A program made the position numbers and the translations under genes. The notes beneath the pieces are model-generated. The model did not search any database and was not told the DNA's origin. It was given only the letters and a program-made list of their open reading frames with translations. A stretch of DNA of 64,000 nucleotides, from the NCBI GenBank assembly GCA_963818855.1, contig CAWFUH010000005.1, positions 248,001-312,000 of the forward strand, read 5' to 3'. Shown here one piece after another: positions 53,958-61,900 of this stretch; position 1 is the stretch's first letter, and the number at the start of each line of letters is the position of its first letter. This stretch comes from Bog-159 sp963818855 (lineage in GTDB: Bacteria; Acidobacteriota; Terriglobia; Bryobacterales; Bryobacteraceae).

Positions 53958-55169
53958 CTATGGGACGTTTGGCATTGGACTGGCTTTCGGGAATTGCTGT
54001 GTCCTCACGCGGCGGTAGTCATTGAACAGTCCCACCCCGTCGTAAAGCCACTCCCTACTCCACCGTTTCCAACCCATCCCCTTGCGTTTACTGGCACGCA
54101 TTAAGTGCCGCCGGACCTTCTTTTCTACCCATCGTTTCACCATAGAGAAGCATCGGCTCGAATCGCCTATCCGAAAGTAATTCACCCAGCCCCGCAGGAT
54201 CGGATTGATCCTCTCAATCACTTTTCCCACAGGCTGGCTGACGTTGCGTCGGAAGACCTCCCTGAGTTTGGCAAACAGCGCAGTCCGCTTCTTCAGCTTC
54301 GGCGCGTAGTAAGGTCGCCACACTCGATTACGGCTCCGAATGCGACGATATTCAAAACCCAGGAATGAAAAACTCTCTCCCTTCGCCAGATCGACCATCC
54401 GGCTCTTGTCCTCATTGATCTCGACTCGCAGTTTCGCCAACTCCTCCCGCAATCGCCTTTCCACCGCCTTCAACAGCCAGTCATGCCGCGGATGAGCGTC
54501 GATCAATATCACCAGATCGTCCGCGAATCGTGCATATTGGACGTTGGTGTATTCCCCGCGCCGCGTGGTGGTGATCGCCTTTTCCAGCATCCGATCCACC
54601 TCGGTGAGGTAGAGGTTACTGAGCAACGGCGAAATCACCCCGCCTTGCGGTACGCCCTTTTCCCCAGTCGCCTTCAGCATCATCTTGAGCAAATGCATGA
54701 CCGCATCATCCTGTACCCGTCGAGCTACCTTCTCTAACAGCAGATAATGCTGAACGTTATCGAAGTAGGCCCGCAAGTCAATGTCAATGATGCGCGTCTT
54801 GCCCTCCACAATTGCCTGTGCCACTCGGTTCACCGCTTGATGCGCTGTCCGTTTCGGTCGGTATCCATACGACCCCGATTGAAAATCAGCTTCGAAGATC
54901 GGCTCCAGGATGAGCTTGAGCGCCCCCTGGACCACACGGTCGCGGATCGCCGGAATCGTCAGAACACGGACTTTCTTGCCCCCGTCCTTGGGAATTTCCT
55001 TCTTCCGTCCCCGCATGGGCCGATACGTGTTGGAGACCAGTTCATCCCGTATCTGCTGCAGAAAACTCTCCTCTCCACTTTCCTCGATGGCTTCGAACGT
55101 GACCCCGTCAGTCCCGGGTGCCCCGTCATTACTCTTCGCCATCTGGTAAGCCTCCTGGAGCGTTTCCAT
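53958..55169 (-). CDS. ltrA: Group II intron reverse transcriptase/maturase
   Basis: From ATG 55169 (METLQEAYQMAKSNDGAPGT) the product is 403 residues; an in-frame TTG at 55208 would add LAGLKRLYVHVCK, which also looks conserved. Reverse transcriptase blocks follow in order: KVRVLTIPAIRDRVVQGALK, SYGYRPKRTAHQAVN, IIDIDLRAYFDNVQH, GVPQGGVISPLLSNLYL and YARFADDLVILID, which holds the catalytic Asp pair. The GIIM maturase domain is at the end (VIERINPILRGWVNYFRIGD). The enzyme helps splicing and copies the intron into new DNA sites. No HNH endonuclease is present. The frame is intact. Confidence 0.9.
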   Translation of the reverse strand: METLQEAYQMAKSNDGAPGTDGVTFEAIEESGEESFLQQIRDELVSNTYRPMRGRKKEIPKDGGKKVRVLTIPAIRDRVVQGALKLILEPIFEADFQSGSYGYRPKRTAHQAVNRVAQAIVEGKTRIIDIDLRAYFDNVQHYLLLEKVARRVQDDAVMHLLKMMLKATGEKGVPQGGVISPLLSNLYLTEVDRMLEKAITTTRRGEYTNVQYARFADDLVILIDAHPRHDWLLKAVERRLREELAKLRVEINEDKSRMVDLAKGESFSFLGFEYRRIRSRNRVWRPYYAPKLKKRTALFAKLREVFRRNVSQPVGKVIERINPILRGWVNYFRIGDSSRCFSMVKRWVEKKVRRHLMRASKRKGMGWKRWSREWLYDGVGLFNDYRRVRTQQFPKASPMPNVP

Positions 55170-55397
55170 CTTGCAGACATGGACGTATAGTCGTTTTAAA
55201 CCGGCCAATGTTGAAACGAGGTCGTGCGGGCAATAGGCAGAACGCGATATTCTTTTTTCGTTCGGAACTGACTTTACCTGGAGGGTGAAGGCCAGCCACC
55301 AGATCGAGACTTGGCAGCGACGGTCAGGGCCGGCCTTCACACCAGCCGTGATTCTCTTTATCGCACTGCCTGAGCCAGAAAACAAGACCGACCCGGG

Positions 55398-55865
55398 GTG
55401 ACCGAGATCCCGCTGGAACTGCTCCCCCGGCTGTGCCCGGTTTGCGGCGAGCGGACCATCATCGGTCACGGACAGCGCCTCAAAAATGCGCACGACGAAC
55501 GGCACCAGCGGATCTGGATTCGCCGGGGCCGTTGTCGCCCATGCCACAAGACATTTACGGTGTTGCCCGACTGGTCGCCGCCGTCCGGGCACTACACCCT
55601 CCACTGCCGGCATCAAGCGTGGGAGCTGTTGCACCAAACGGATGGCACCTGGGAGCGATCCATCCCCGACGTCGCAGACGCGTCGCGATCGCCAGACCCA
55701 TCTACGGTGAGACGGTGGGCGGGACGCTTGCTGCATCTGGGAACCCTGCTGGCAGCCCAGCTCTGGCAGGCCGCCGGCTGGAGCCTTTCGATCTCACCCA
55801 CCATCCTTGCCTGGGATTGGACCGCGATCCGCCGTATTCTGCTGTTGGAGGCGAGCAGTCCGTGA
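55398..55865 (+). CDS. DUF6431-like zinc-ribbon protein of a mobile element
   Basis: 155 residues from GTG 55398. The N-terminal half is a zinc ribbon (CPVCGERTIIGHGQRLKN, then RGRCRPCHKTFTVLPDW, a CxxC...CxxC arrangement), as in DUF6431 proteins and the ends of ISL3/IS1595-like transposases. The second half has a helix-turn-helix-like region (DASRSPDPSTVRRWAGRLL) and a hydrophobic end. It probably binds DNA. The stop overlaps the GTG start of the primase-like gene by four bases, making it the first gene of a compact operon. Confidence 0.7.
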   Translation: MTEIPLELLPRLCPVCGERTIIGHGQRLKNAHDERHQRIWIRRGRCRPCHKTFTVLPDWSPPSGHYTLHCRHQAWELLHQTDGTWERSIPDVADASRSPDPSTVRRWAGRLLHLGTLLAAQLWQAAGWSLSISPTILAWDWTAIRRILLLEASSP

Positions 55866-56836
55866 GCCGGAAAGAACTCGATGAACTCAAACAGCAGATT
55901 CCCTTGCGGGACTACCTGGAAGCACACGATTGGCGGCCGATGCGGCGGCTCAGCCGCGGCCGATGGATGGGGTTGTGCCCGCTTCACGCCGATCGCCAGC
56001 CCAGCCTCCTGATGGATCCCGGCAAGAACTTGTTCTACTGCTACGGCTGTGGCCGCGGCGGCGATGTGATCCGCTTTGCAGAGCTCTACCATCAGGTGCG
56101 GTTTCCGCAAGCCTTGGCCTTGCTGCACCAATGGCGTGGTGGAACACCCTTGCTGCACGAAGTCGCGAGTTTCTATCGCATGCAGTTACACCGTCACGCC
56201 GAGGCGATTGCTTATCTGCACCACCGAGGACTCCGCTCGCCGGAACTGATCGAGCACATGCGCATCGGTTACGCGCCTGGCGGATGCCTGCGCGGTTGGC
56301 TGACACGGTTGGGTTATACGCTCCCCCATCTGCATCAAGCCGGTCTGGTCTCCGCCGTGGGATACGACACCTACATGCATCGCATCGTTTTCCCGCTGGA
56401 AGGCAACCTCTATGGCCGCAGTCTGTCAGCCACGGCGCCGCCGCACCGGTTTTTGCCAGGGGCCAAGGGTGGGCTGTATTTGTGGGAGCCAGTCCGGCAA
56501 TCTCCAGAAGTGATTCTCGTCGAGGGTCTGTTCGACTACGCCGCGCTGTGGCAGGCCGGTTTTCACAACGTCACCTGTGGGATGGGAAACCATCTCAATG
56601 CACACCAGTTTCGGCAACTGTGCGACGGCCGCGCGCGAACCGTCTATGTCACCTTTGATGCCGACTGCAATGGCAGCGGCCAGCAGGCGGCCCAAGTGCT
56701 GGTAGGCCGACTCAGGGAAGAAGGATTGAACGCTTGCCGAGTTTCCTTGCCCGAAGGGTACGACCCGAACAGCTTCTTCGTCCAAGGCGGCGATGCCCGC
56801 CAGTTCCAATCGCTGCTGGAGGCTGCCCGGCCATGA
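55862..56836 (+). CDS. DnaG-type primase-like protein (CHC2 zinc finger plus Toprim)
   Basis: 324 residues from GTG 55862. The CHC2 zinc finger is clear: LCPLHADRQPSLLMD and FYCYGCGRGGDVIRFAELY (about residues 38-75, Cys-His-Cys-Cys). A Toprim domain follows: EVILVEGLFDYAALWQAGF (about 218-236) with the catalytic Glu and TVYVTFDADCNGSGQQAAQV (about 260) with the DxD motif. It lacks the DnaB-binding end of chromosomal DnaG. Such primases occur in plasmids, phages and integrative elements that copy their own DNA. It overlaps both neighbours by four bases. Confidence 0.87.
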   Translation: MSRKELDELKQQIPLRDYLEAHDWRPMRRLSRGRWMGLCPLHADRQPSLLMDPGKNLFYCYGCGRGGDVIRFAELYHQVRFPQALALLHQWRGGTPLLHEVASFYRMQLHRHAEAIAYLHHRGLRSPELIEHMRIGYAPGGCLRGWLTRLGYTLPHLHQAGLVSAVGYDTYMHRIVFPLEGNLYGRSLSATAPPHRFLPGAKGGLYLWEPVRQSPEVILVEGLFDYAALWQAGFHNVTCGMGNHLNAHQFRQLCDGRARTVYVTFDADCNGSGQQAAQVLVGRLREEGLNACRVSLPEGYDPNSFFVQGGDARQFQSLLEAARP

Positions 56837-57878
56837 CGTTTCGTGTGGTCCACCAGCCCTCCAACAATCAGACACGATGCCCTTATCGCGTCATCGTGCA
56901 GGCCACCGGACGTGAGATTGACTGGATCAATCAGTATCTCGATTACGAGACTCTGCGCCGCCTGGCAGATAATACTCTGAAAAGTTATGCGCACGAGTTG
57001 TTGCACTTTCTCCGTTGGTGGGAGAGTGTTCATCACACCGACGCGATCCACAAAGATGCACTCACCGAATCGACACTGCTGGACTATGTGCGATCCAGTC
57101 CAGTCAACAACGCGAGCTCACCGGCGGTACCATCAACCAGCGCGTAGCCATTGTCGATCGCGCCTTGCGCATCGTATTCCCGGACGCTCCGGGGCAGATT
57201 GCTCCTGGGTTCCAGCAGACTTACTGGCAGCGTGCACCGATGGGCATCGGCAGGCCGCGGCTGGCATTGAGCCGGTTGCGGGTAAGGACCCCCAAACGAA
57301 CCATCGTACCGCTGTCGGTAGACGAAGTGGCACGGTTTTGGTCCAGTTTTCGTACCTCACGCGATCTGGCCATCGTGGGTTTGATGCTGCTGCAGGGACT
57401 CCGGTCCCAAGAGGTCCTGGATCTGAATCGGGACGATCTGTTGTTGCCGGAAGCGCAGATCCGCGTGCGCGGCAAGGGCAACAAGACCCGCTTCCTGCCG
57501 TTAGCTCCGGAAGCGGCTCAGTTGCTAGATCACTATCTGCGCTTGGAGAGGCCGCCTACCGCGACGAATCCTTTGTTTGTTTCTCTCAAGGGTCCCGCGC
57601 GCGGCGCCCGGATGACACCCGCGGGTTTACGCTCACTGTTTCGCTATCATCGTCGGACCACCGGCGTCCACATTGCCAACCCGCACCGTTTTAGACACAC
57701 CTTCGCCTCAGATATGGTGCGCGCCGGCGTGAGCCTGCCCGCCCTCATGCAGTTGATGGGACATGCGCAAATCCAGACCACGCTGGTCTACATGCAGGTC
57801 ACGCCTCTGGAAGTCTATCAGCAATATGCGCGAGCGGTCGCCCAGCTCATCAGGCCTGTACCGGTGACCCCGCCGTGA
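56833..57878 (+). pseudogene. Tyrosine recombinase 1 of the primase element, one-base frameshift
   Basis: ATG 56833 opens MTFRVVHQPSNNQTRCPYRV and a SAM-like N-terminal domain (RLADNTLKSYAHELLHFLRW). Near 57090 one base appears to be missing; the next frame continues QSSQQRELTGGTINQRVAIV and the catalytic domain: Arg in LMLLQGLRSQEVLDLNRDDL, Lys in VRGKGNKTRFLPL, HRFRHTFASDMVRAGV with HxxR, GHAQIQTTLVYMQ with His and the nucleophile Tyr. All six catalytic residues are present. The repaired length is about 348 residues. It overlaps the primase gene by four bases and the next recombinase by four. Confidence 0.85.
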
Positions 57879-58537
57879 AACTCTCTCGCCATGTTCCTGT
57901 GGACCATCCACTGGCTCTCCAGTTCCAGCGAGCCGTCGAGTCCCTCACTGCCGCCCAAGTGTGGGATTCAGCTCGTCAATACCGTGGCACCGCGCGCGAC
58001 TTCCTGATTTATCTTGGTGAAAACCATCCTGATGTTACTTCGTTAAATCAGTTGCGCCGCGACCCGCACATCCTCGGCTGGTTCACCCACCTGCGCTCAT
58101 TGGCGCCGGCGGTCTACATCTCTCGACTCATGCGCCTGCGGTGCATCCTGGAGGAACTTGCCTGGACCGCACAGCTTCCCGATCTGGCCCATTTGATCCG
58201 TCGCGAGGATTCTCCGCGGCCTCCGCAACGTCTTGCTCGGGCCTTGACGGTGCCGCAGGATCAATCCATCCAAATGGAGTTGCTCCGCCGCAACGATCTG
58301 GCGGCCAACATCTTTTTGCTGCTGCGCCACACCGGTATGCGCATCGGTGAATGTGTCGACCTTTCCTGGGATTGCCTGCGCAACGTCGCTCCGGATCGTT
58401 GGGCAATTCACGTGCCCCTCGGCAAGTTGAAAACGGAACGCATGGTGCCGGTAGGGTCGACTACGGAGCGTTGGATCGGGAAGATGGATCGACCGAGCGC
58501 AATCGGGTTGGCTTCCTTGATCGCCGGCAAACAATAA
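57875..58537 (+). pseudogene. Tyrosine recombinase 2, truncated at the C-terminus
   Basis: 220 residues from GTG 57875. The N-terminal SAM-like domain (YRGTARDFLIYLGENHPDVT) and the first half of the catalytic domain are present, with Arg in LLRHTGMRIGECVDLSWDCL (about 155) and Lys in VPLGKLKTERMVPV (about 185). It diverges after STTERWIG and ends without HxxR, the second His or Tyr. It cannot cut DNA. Probably the element's 3' end was lost by deletion near 58470. A third recombinase may once have followed. Confidence 0.8.
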
Positions 58538-58809
58538 TCAGTTAAGCTGGTGTCCGGTTTGTTGACGCTGGAACTCTGCTCACAATTAAGATTAAACTGC
58601 GCATCGGAAACGGGCTTGTGCGGATTTCTGCTGGGATCGTCGGAATCTTGCTAAATTCATGCTCCTCGATAGGGAATTCCGACGTTTACACCTGAGTCTG
58701 GGGTTTGTCTTGAGGGACCGACGACGAGAGTTCGAATGAGCTACGGCGTGGCCGAGTCAGAATTGCTGGCGGAGGACACAGGGCTGAGGCGGGTCCAAGG
58801 AGCGTTGAG

Positions 58810-59600
58810 TTACAAATTCCGGACAGGGCAGGACGTTAACAAGGAAGTGAACGGCAGCGCGTGAGAGTGAAGTTCTGGCTGCGAACCAACGATCACCAGG
58901 CGAGGAGTATCTCCGGAGCGGGTTTCCGACACGCAAGTCGCTTCGTGGCCCAGAAAGTCCTGGTGGTACCCTGTCGGGCTAATTCCACAGACATCACGAA
59001 AGACCCGCGCAAAGTGCTGCTTGGTCTTGAAGCCACAGGCCACAGCCACGTCCAATACTCGCGCATCGGGAGCACGCAACATCGCCTTAGCACGCTCAAG
59101 CCCTTGGCGTAGAACAAATTGATGCGGGGTCTCGCCCGTTGACTTGCGAAACATCCGCTCGAAATGAGCTGTGCTCAACCCCACCGATTTCGCCATCTTG
59201 TCGAGACTCAACTCGTCTTCCATCTTCGCATGGACCAACTCTCTAATCCTTCGAAAGCGCGCTACGCCTAGTCCGCCTCGGGACGGTGCCTTACCGCATG
59301 ACCACTGACCAAAGCTACGGCCATCGCCTGTTCGACAGAATCCAGAAACAGCCGCCCGCTCGGAAACCCAGCCACCATCTCGGAATGAACGGCCGCAACC
59401 AGCGCACCCAGGCGGGAGTCTGCAAACCTGCGGCGAGGGCGCAGTTCGACCTCGCCATACGGTTCGTCAGAGGCGGCCATCAGTGCCTCATTGGAAATAC
59501 CGAGTTGCAGATGCGGTACGTTCATGAGTCCAACCCACTCTCCCTCATGACGATGGCACAGTGCTAAGTCGCACGCCGCGTAGTCGAATTTTCCGGTTCC
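58810..59600 (-). pseudogene. AraC-family regulator, frameshifted and N-truncated
   Basis: The minus strand encodes HEGEWVGLMNVPHLQLGISN, VELRPRRRFADSRLGALVAA and EQAMAVALVSGHAVRHRP; at about 59250 one base seems to be missing, and the other frame continues RGGLGVARFRRI and the HTH_18 DNA-binding domain (DELSLDKMAKSVGLSTAHFE, LDVAVACGFKTKQHFARVFR, CGISPTGY). The last 30 residues after GYHQDFLG are not typical. Its 5' end meets the end of the ISL3 transposase gene at 59601, so the N-terminal part was probably removed by that insertion. The 270 bases before it (58538-58809) hold no gene. Confidence 0.8.
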
Positions 59601-60797
59601 TCAGAAGAAATCGTGGGTTGATTCGGGCTCTGGGAGCTTGCCAAGTGAGTGATAGAGGGCCAGTTCGAGAGCGCGGAAGGTGCGGAAGCCGTAGGATTTT
59701 CTCATAGTGACTTTGGCTTTGTTGTTCAGACCCTCGACCACGCCGCTGGAGAGTTGTTTTTGAGCCCAGAAGTAGTTGAGGATCAGCTGTCGGTGTTGGC
59801 GCAATGAGCGGGCGATCTTCTTCATGGGCTCGATGCGGGACCGCATGACCTGGCGGCACCATTCATCGAGGAACTTTCCAGCCCAGGCAGGGGAGTTGTA
59901 ATCCCAGAGTTGCTGAAAGGCTTCCTTGAGAAGGTAAGCACGGACGGTCTTCAGGTTGTAGCGCAGTAGGTCGCGCAGGCGGAAGCGCTGTTCGGTCTGC
60001 AGATTCTCGTCCCGCTTCAGCAGCAGCCAGCGCGACTTCTTCAGCAGCGGAGCCATGCCTTCTCGCGCCATGAGGCGCGATTCGCCGGCACGGACCTCAT
60101 CGAGCGCCTTGTTCATTTTGGCCACGATATGGAAACGGTCGAGGATATGCAGGGCCTGGGAACATTTTTCGCGGATGACCTTCAGGTACGGCTCCCACAT
60201 GTCGGAGCAGACGAAGACGATCTTGGCCGCGATTTCTTCGCCGATGAGAGTGAAGAACCCCTGAAAGGACTGGATGGTTCTTTCCTTGCCTACCCAGAGC
60301 AGACGGGTCACCTCCAGATCGATCTGGTAAACCAGCGTCAGGTACTTGTGCCCTTTGTCATACTGGATCTCGTCGACGTCGATAGCACCGAGTGTGCGGT
60401 GTTCCAGGCCAAAGGTGACGACATGTTCCACCGCGTCGAAAACCTTTTCCCATGAAGTGCGGAACGCCGCGGCGGTTTCCTTCCAAGAGAGGCGGCGCGC
60501 CCAACGGGCCAGAAACAACATGTACGCCTTGGTCAGGGTGCGTTTGCCGTCCCCCCAGGGAACCTCTTCGACGACCACCGCTTGGCAGCGGCGGCATTCC
60601 ACGCGCCGCATGGCATACAACAGGAAAACCAGGAAGCCCCAGAAAGGAATGAACTCGAAGCTCCGTTCGGCCAGTTGATCGTATCCGGGGGCGGGCTGAT
60701 GGCAGCGCGAACAAATCGCGGCGGAGCCCCTGCGGGGTCTCACGGATACCTCGATACTCTTATGGTCCGGACTGAAGCGGGTGCGATGATAGAACAA
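59601..60797 (-). CDS. ISL3-family transposase
   Basis: A 398-residue intact transposase starting at TTG 60797. The N-terminal zinc finger is ICSRCHQPAPGYDQL plus RRVECRRCQAVVVEEVPW; a helix-turn-helix follows (RLSWKETAAAFRTSWEKVF). The DDE residues lie in LGAIDVDEIQYDKGHKYLTL (about 140), FVCSDMWEPYLKVI (about 200) and SSGVVEGLNNKAKVTMRKSY (about 365). It ends right where the AraC remnant begins. I could not define terminal repeats with confidence. Confidence 0.92.
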   Translation of the reverse strand: MFYHRTRFSPDHKSIEVSVRPRRGSAAICSRCHQPAPGYDQLAERSFEFIPFWGFLVFLLYAMRRVECRRCQAVVVEEVPWGDGKRTLTKAYMLFLARWARRLSWKETAAAFRTSWEKVFDAVEHVVTFGLEHRTLGAIDVDEIQYDKGHKYLTLVYQIDLEVTRLLWVGKERTIQSFQGFFTLIGEEIAAKIVFVCSDMWEPYLKVIREKCSQALHILDRFHIVAKMNKALDEVRAGESRLMAREGMAPLLKKSRWLLLKRDENLQTEQRFRLRDLLRYNLKTVRAYLLKEAFQQLWDYNSPAWAGKFLDEWCRQVMRSRIEPMKKIARSLRQHRQLILNYFWAQKQLSSGVVEGLNNKAKVTMRKSYGFRTFRALELALYHSLGKLPEPESTHDFF

Positions 60798-60832
60798 ATC
60801 CCCGGAAGCGATGGCAGCGGTTTAAAATCGTG

Positions 60833-61276
60833 ATGAGTTCCATGGCGCGCAGGCGAACGCCGGCGAAAACCTCTACCATAAACCGCACCACGCCCGCCGT
60901 GTCTTCCCTGCTGGAGCACTACTGCCGTGGGCTGGAGGGTTGGCCGCGCTCGTGGATGGGCTGGGAAAAGGACCTGCCCCCGGGCGAGAAGTTGGTGATC
61001 CACTTTCGTCCGTTCCTGGAACACCTGGTTGGTTCGGATCTGGCGCCCAAAACCATTCAGAAGCACGTGGACAACCTGTGGGTGTTAGGTGGCGAGATCA
61101 TTCGCGATCTCAATGAAACCCCTTCTCTGAGAAAGGTGCCAGTGGAAAAACTCCTCGCTGACCTGGTCGAGGACGGAGGCCCCTTGCTCTATCACTCCGA
61201 CTCAGAGGAACAGCAGAGATCGTTCGAGTCCACCTGCCGCAAGTTCCGGCGTTTTCTCACGTCATTGCCTTGCTGA
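60833..61276 (+). CDS. Hypothetical protein beside the ISL3 transposase
   Basis: 147 residues from ATG 60833. The composition is ordinary and intact (LEHYCRGLEGWPRSWMGWEK, FRPFLEHLVGSDLAPKTIQK, HVDNLWVLGGEIIRDLNETP). The LAPKTIQKHVDNLWVLG stretch recalls the N-terminal SAM-like domain of tyrosine recombinases. I know similar proteins of unknown function in acidobacteria, sometimes beside insertion sequences. It is divergent from the transposase with 35 bases between, so it may be a passenger or simply the flank. Confidence 0.6.
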   Translation: MSSMARRRTPAKTSTINRTTPAVSSLLEHYCRGLEGWPRSWMGWEKDLPPGEKLVIHFRPFLEHLVGSDLAPKTIQKHVDNLWVLGGEIIRDLNETPSLRKVPVEKLLADLVEDGGPLLYHSDSEEQQRSFESTCRKFRRFLTSLPC

Positions 61277-61900
61277 CCGCCGCGAGAACCCACAGATTCT
61301 TCCGACGAGGCAATTTTCCAGAGCGGAACGCTCGAGCCCCACTCAATTGAGCCGGGCCGCAACATCATTGCGAACGCCCGATCATGCCTTGCCCAATGAC
61401 GCGGCTCTGTGTCAGAGTCGGGAGGAACGAGTTCAACTCTCATTCTCTTACTCCTCGTGTTGTGGATAACATCACACATACCGAGGCGATTCGACTAGAC
61501 CTTAGTATCGCGCAATGCATTTTCGCTTATCCGGTTGACTTCACTGCCGATCTCCTTCCGCATGCGAGTGGCGTCAAATATGAGATTACAATCATAGGTG
61601 GAGGATGCAGAAAACGGCCGAAATGGGCATAGAACGCCCCGTTCGTTAGGCCGGCGGCCTTCATCACTTCACCCACGCTTGCGTTCTCAAATCCCCGTTC
61701 GCGGAAGTTCGAAGGAAAAACTAAAGGCGGCCGGAGGCCGAGCGAGATCTGTTAGTGAATGCGGCAGTAGTGTCGCGCGAGAGCCGGTAAACCAGTTTGC
61801 GGACGCAAACTGGAGGTATGAGTGCAGAGGAAGTGTCCCCCGGGGCATGTGCTGGATGCAGGCTGGCCGCAGCGAACCGAGGCCGCCGATTCCGAACTGA
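61277..61900. other. Non-coding gap
   Basis: No gene supported in these 624 bases; the short frames lack plausible composition. TAAACCAGTTTGCGGACGCAAACTGG (61789-61814) contains the hairpin CCAGTTTGCG-GA-CGCAAACTGG, a perfect 10-bp stem that may be a terminator for the TPR gene, which ends at 61901. Confidence 0.5.
61793..61814. terminator. Perfect 10-bp hairpin beyond the TPR gene
   Basis: CCAGTTTGCG-GA-CGCAAACTGG forms ten uninterrupted base pairs with a two-base loop. It lies 87 bases past the stop of the minus-strand TPR gene. No T-tract follows on that strand, so its role as terminator is tentative. Confidence 0.5.

Larger units (their letters stand above)
53825..55366 (-). mobile_element. 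Group II intron with reverse transcriptase
   Basis: The 5' end is GTGCGATAAAGAGAATCACG, starting at 55366 on the minus strand, matching the GUGYG consensus. The reverse transcriptase gene follows, then domain V near 53902-53936 and a probable domain VI hairpin (GGCACTCCC with GGGAGCC-type pairing near 53830-53860). The 5' part upstream of the gene is only about 160 bases, short for domains I-IV, so it may be partly deleted. The exact 3' end is uncertain by about 15 bases. It lies head-to-head, 31 bases from the primase/recombinase operon. Confidence 0.72.

Noticed and set aside
53958..55736. A 592-residue reverse transcriptase with a long N-terminal extension
   Set aside because: The first 170 codons lie antisense to the zinc-ribbon gene and upstream of the intron's 5' end, with Arg/Pro-rich shadow composition.
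55433..56836. A 467-residue primase with a 140-residue N-terminal extension
   Set aside because: The extension is the shifted frame of the zinc-ribbon gene; the GTG at 55862 overlapping the previous stop is the natural start.
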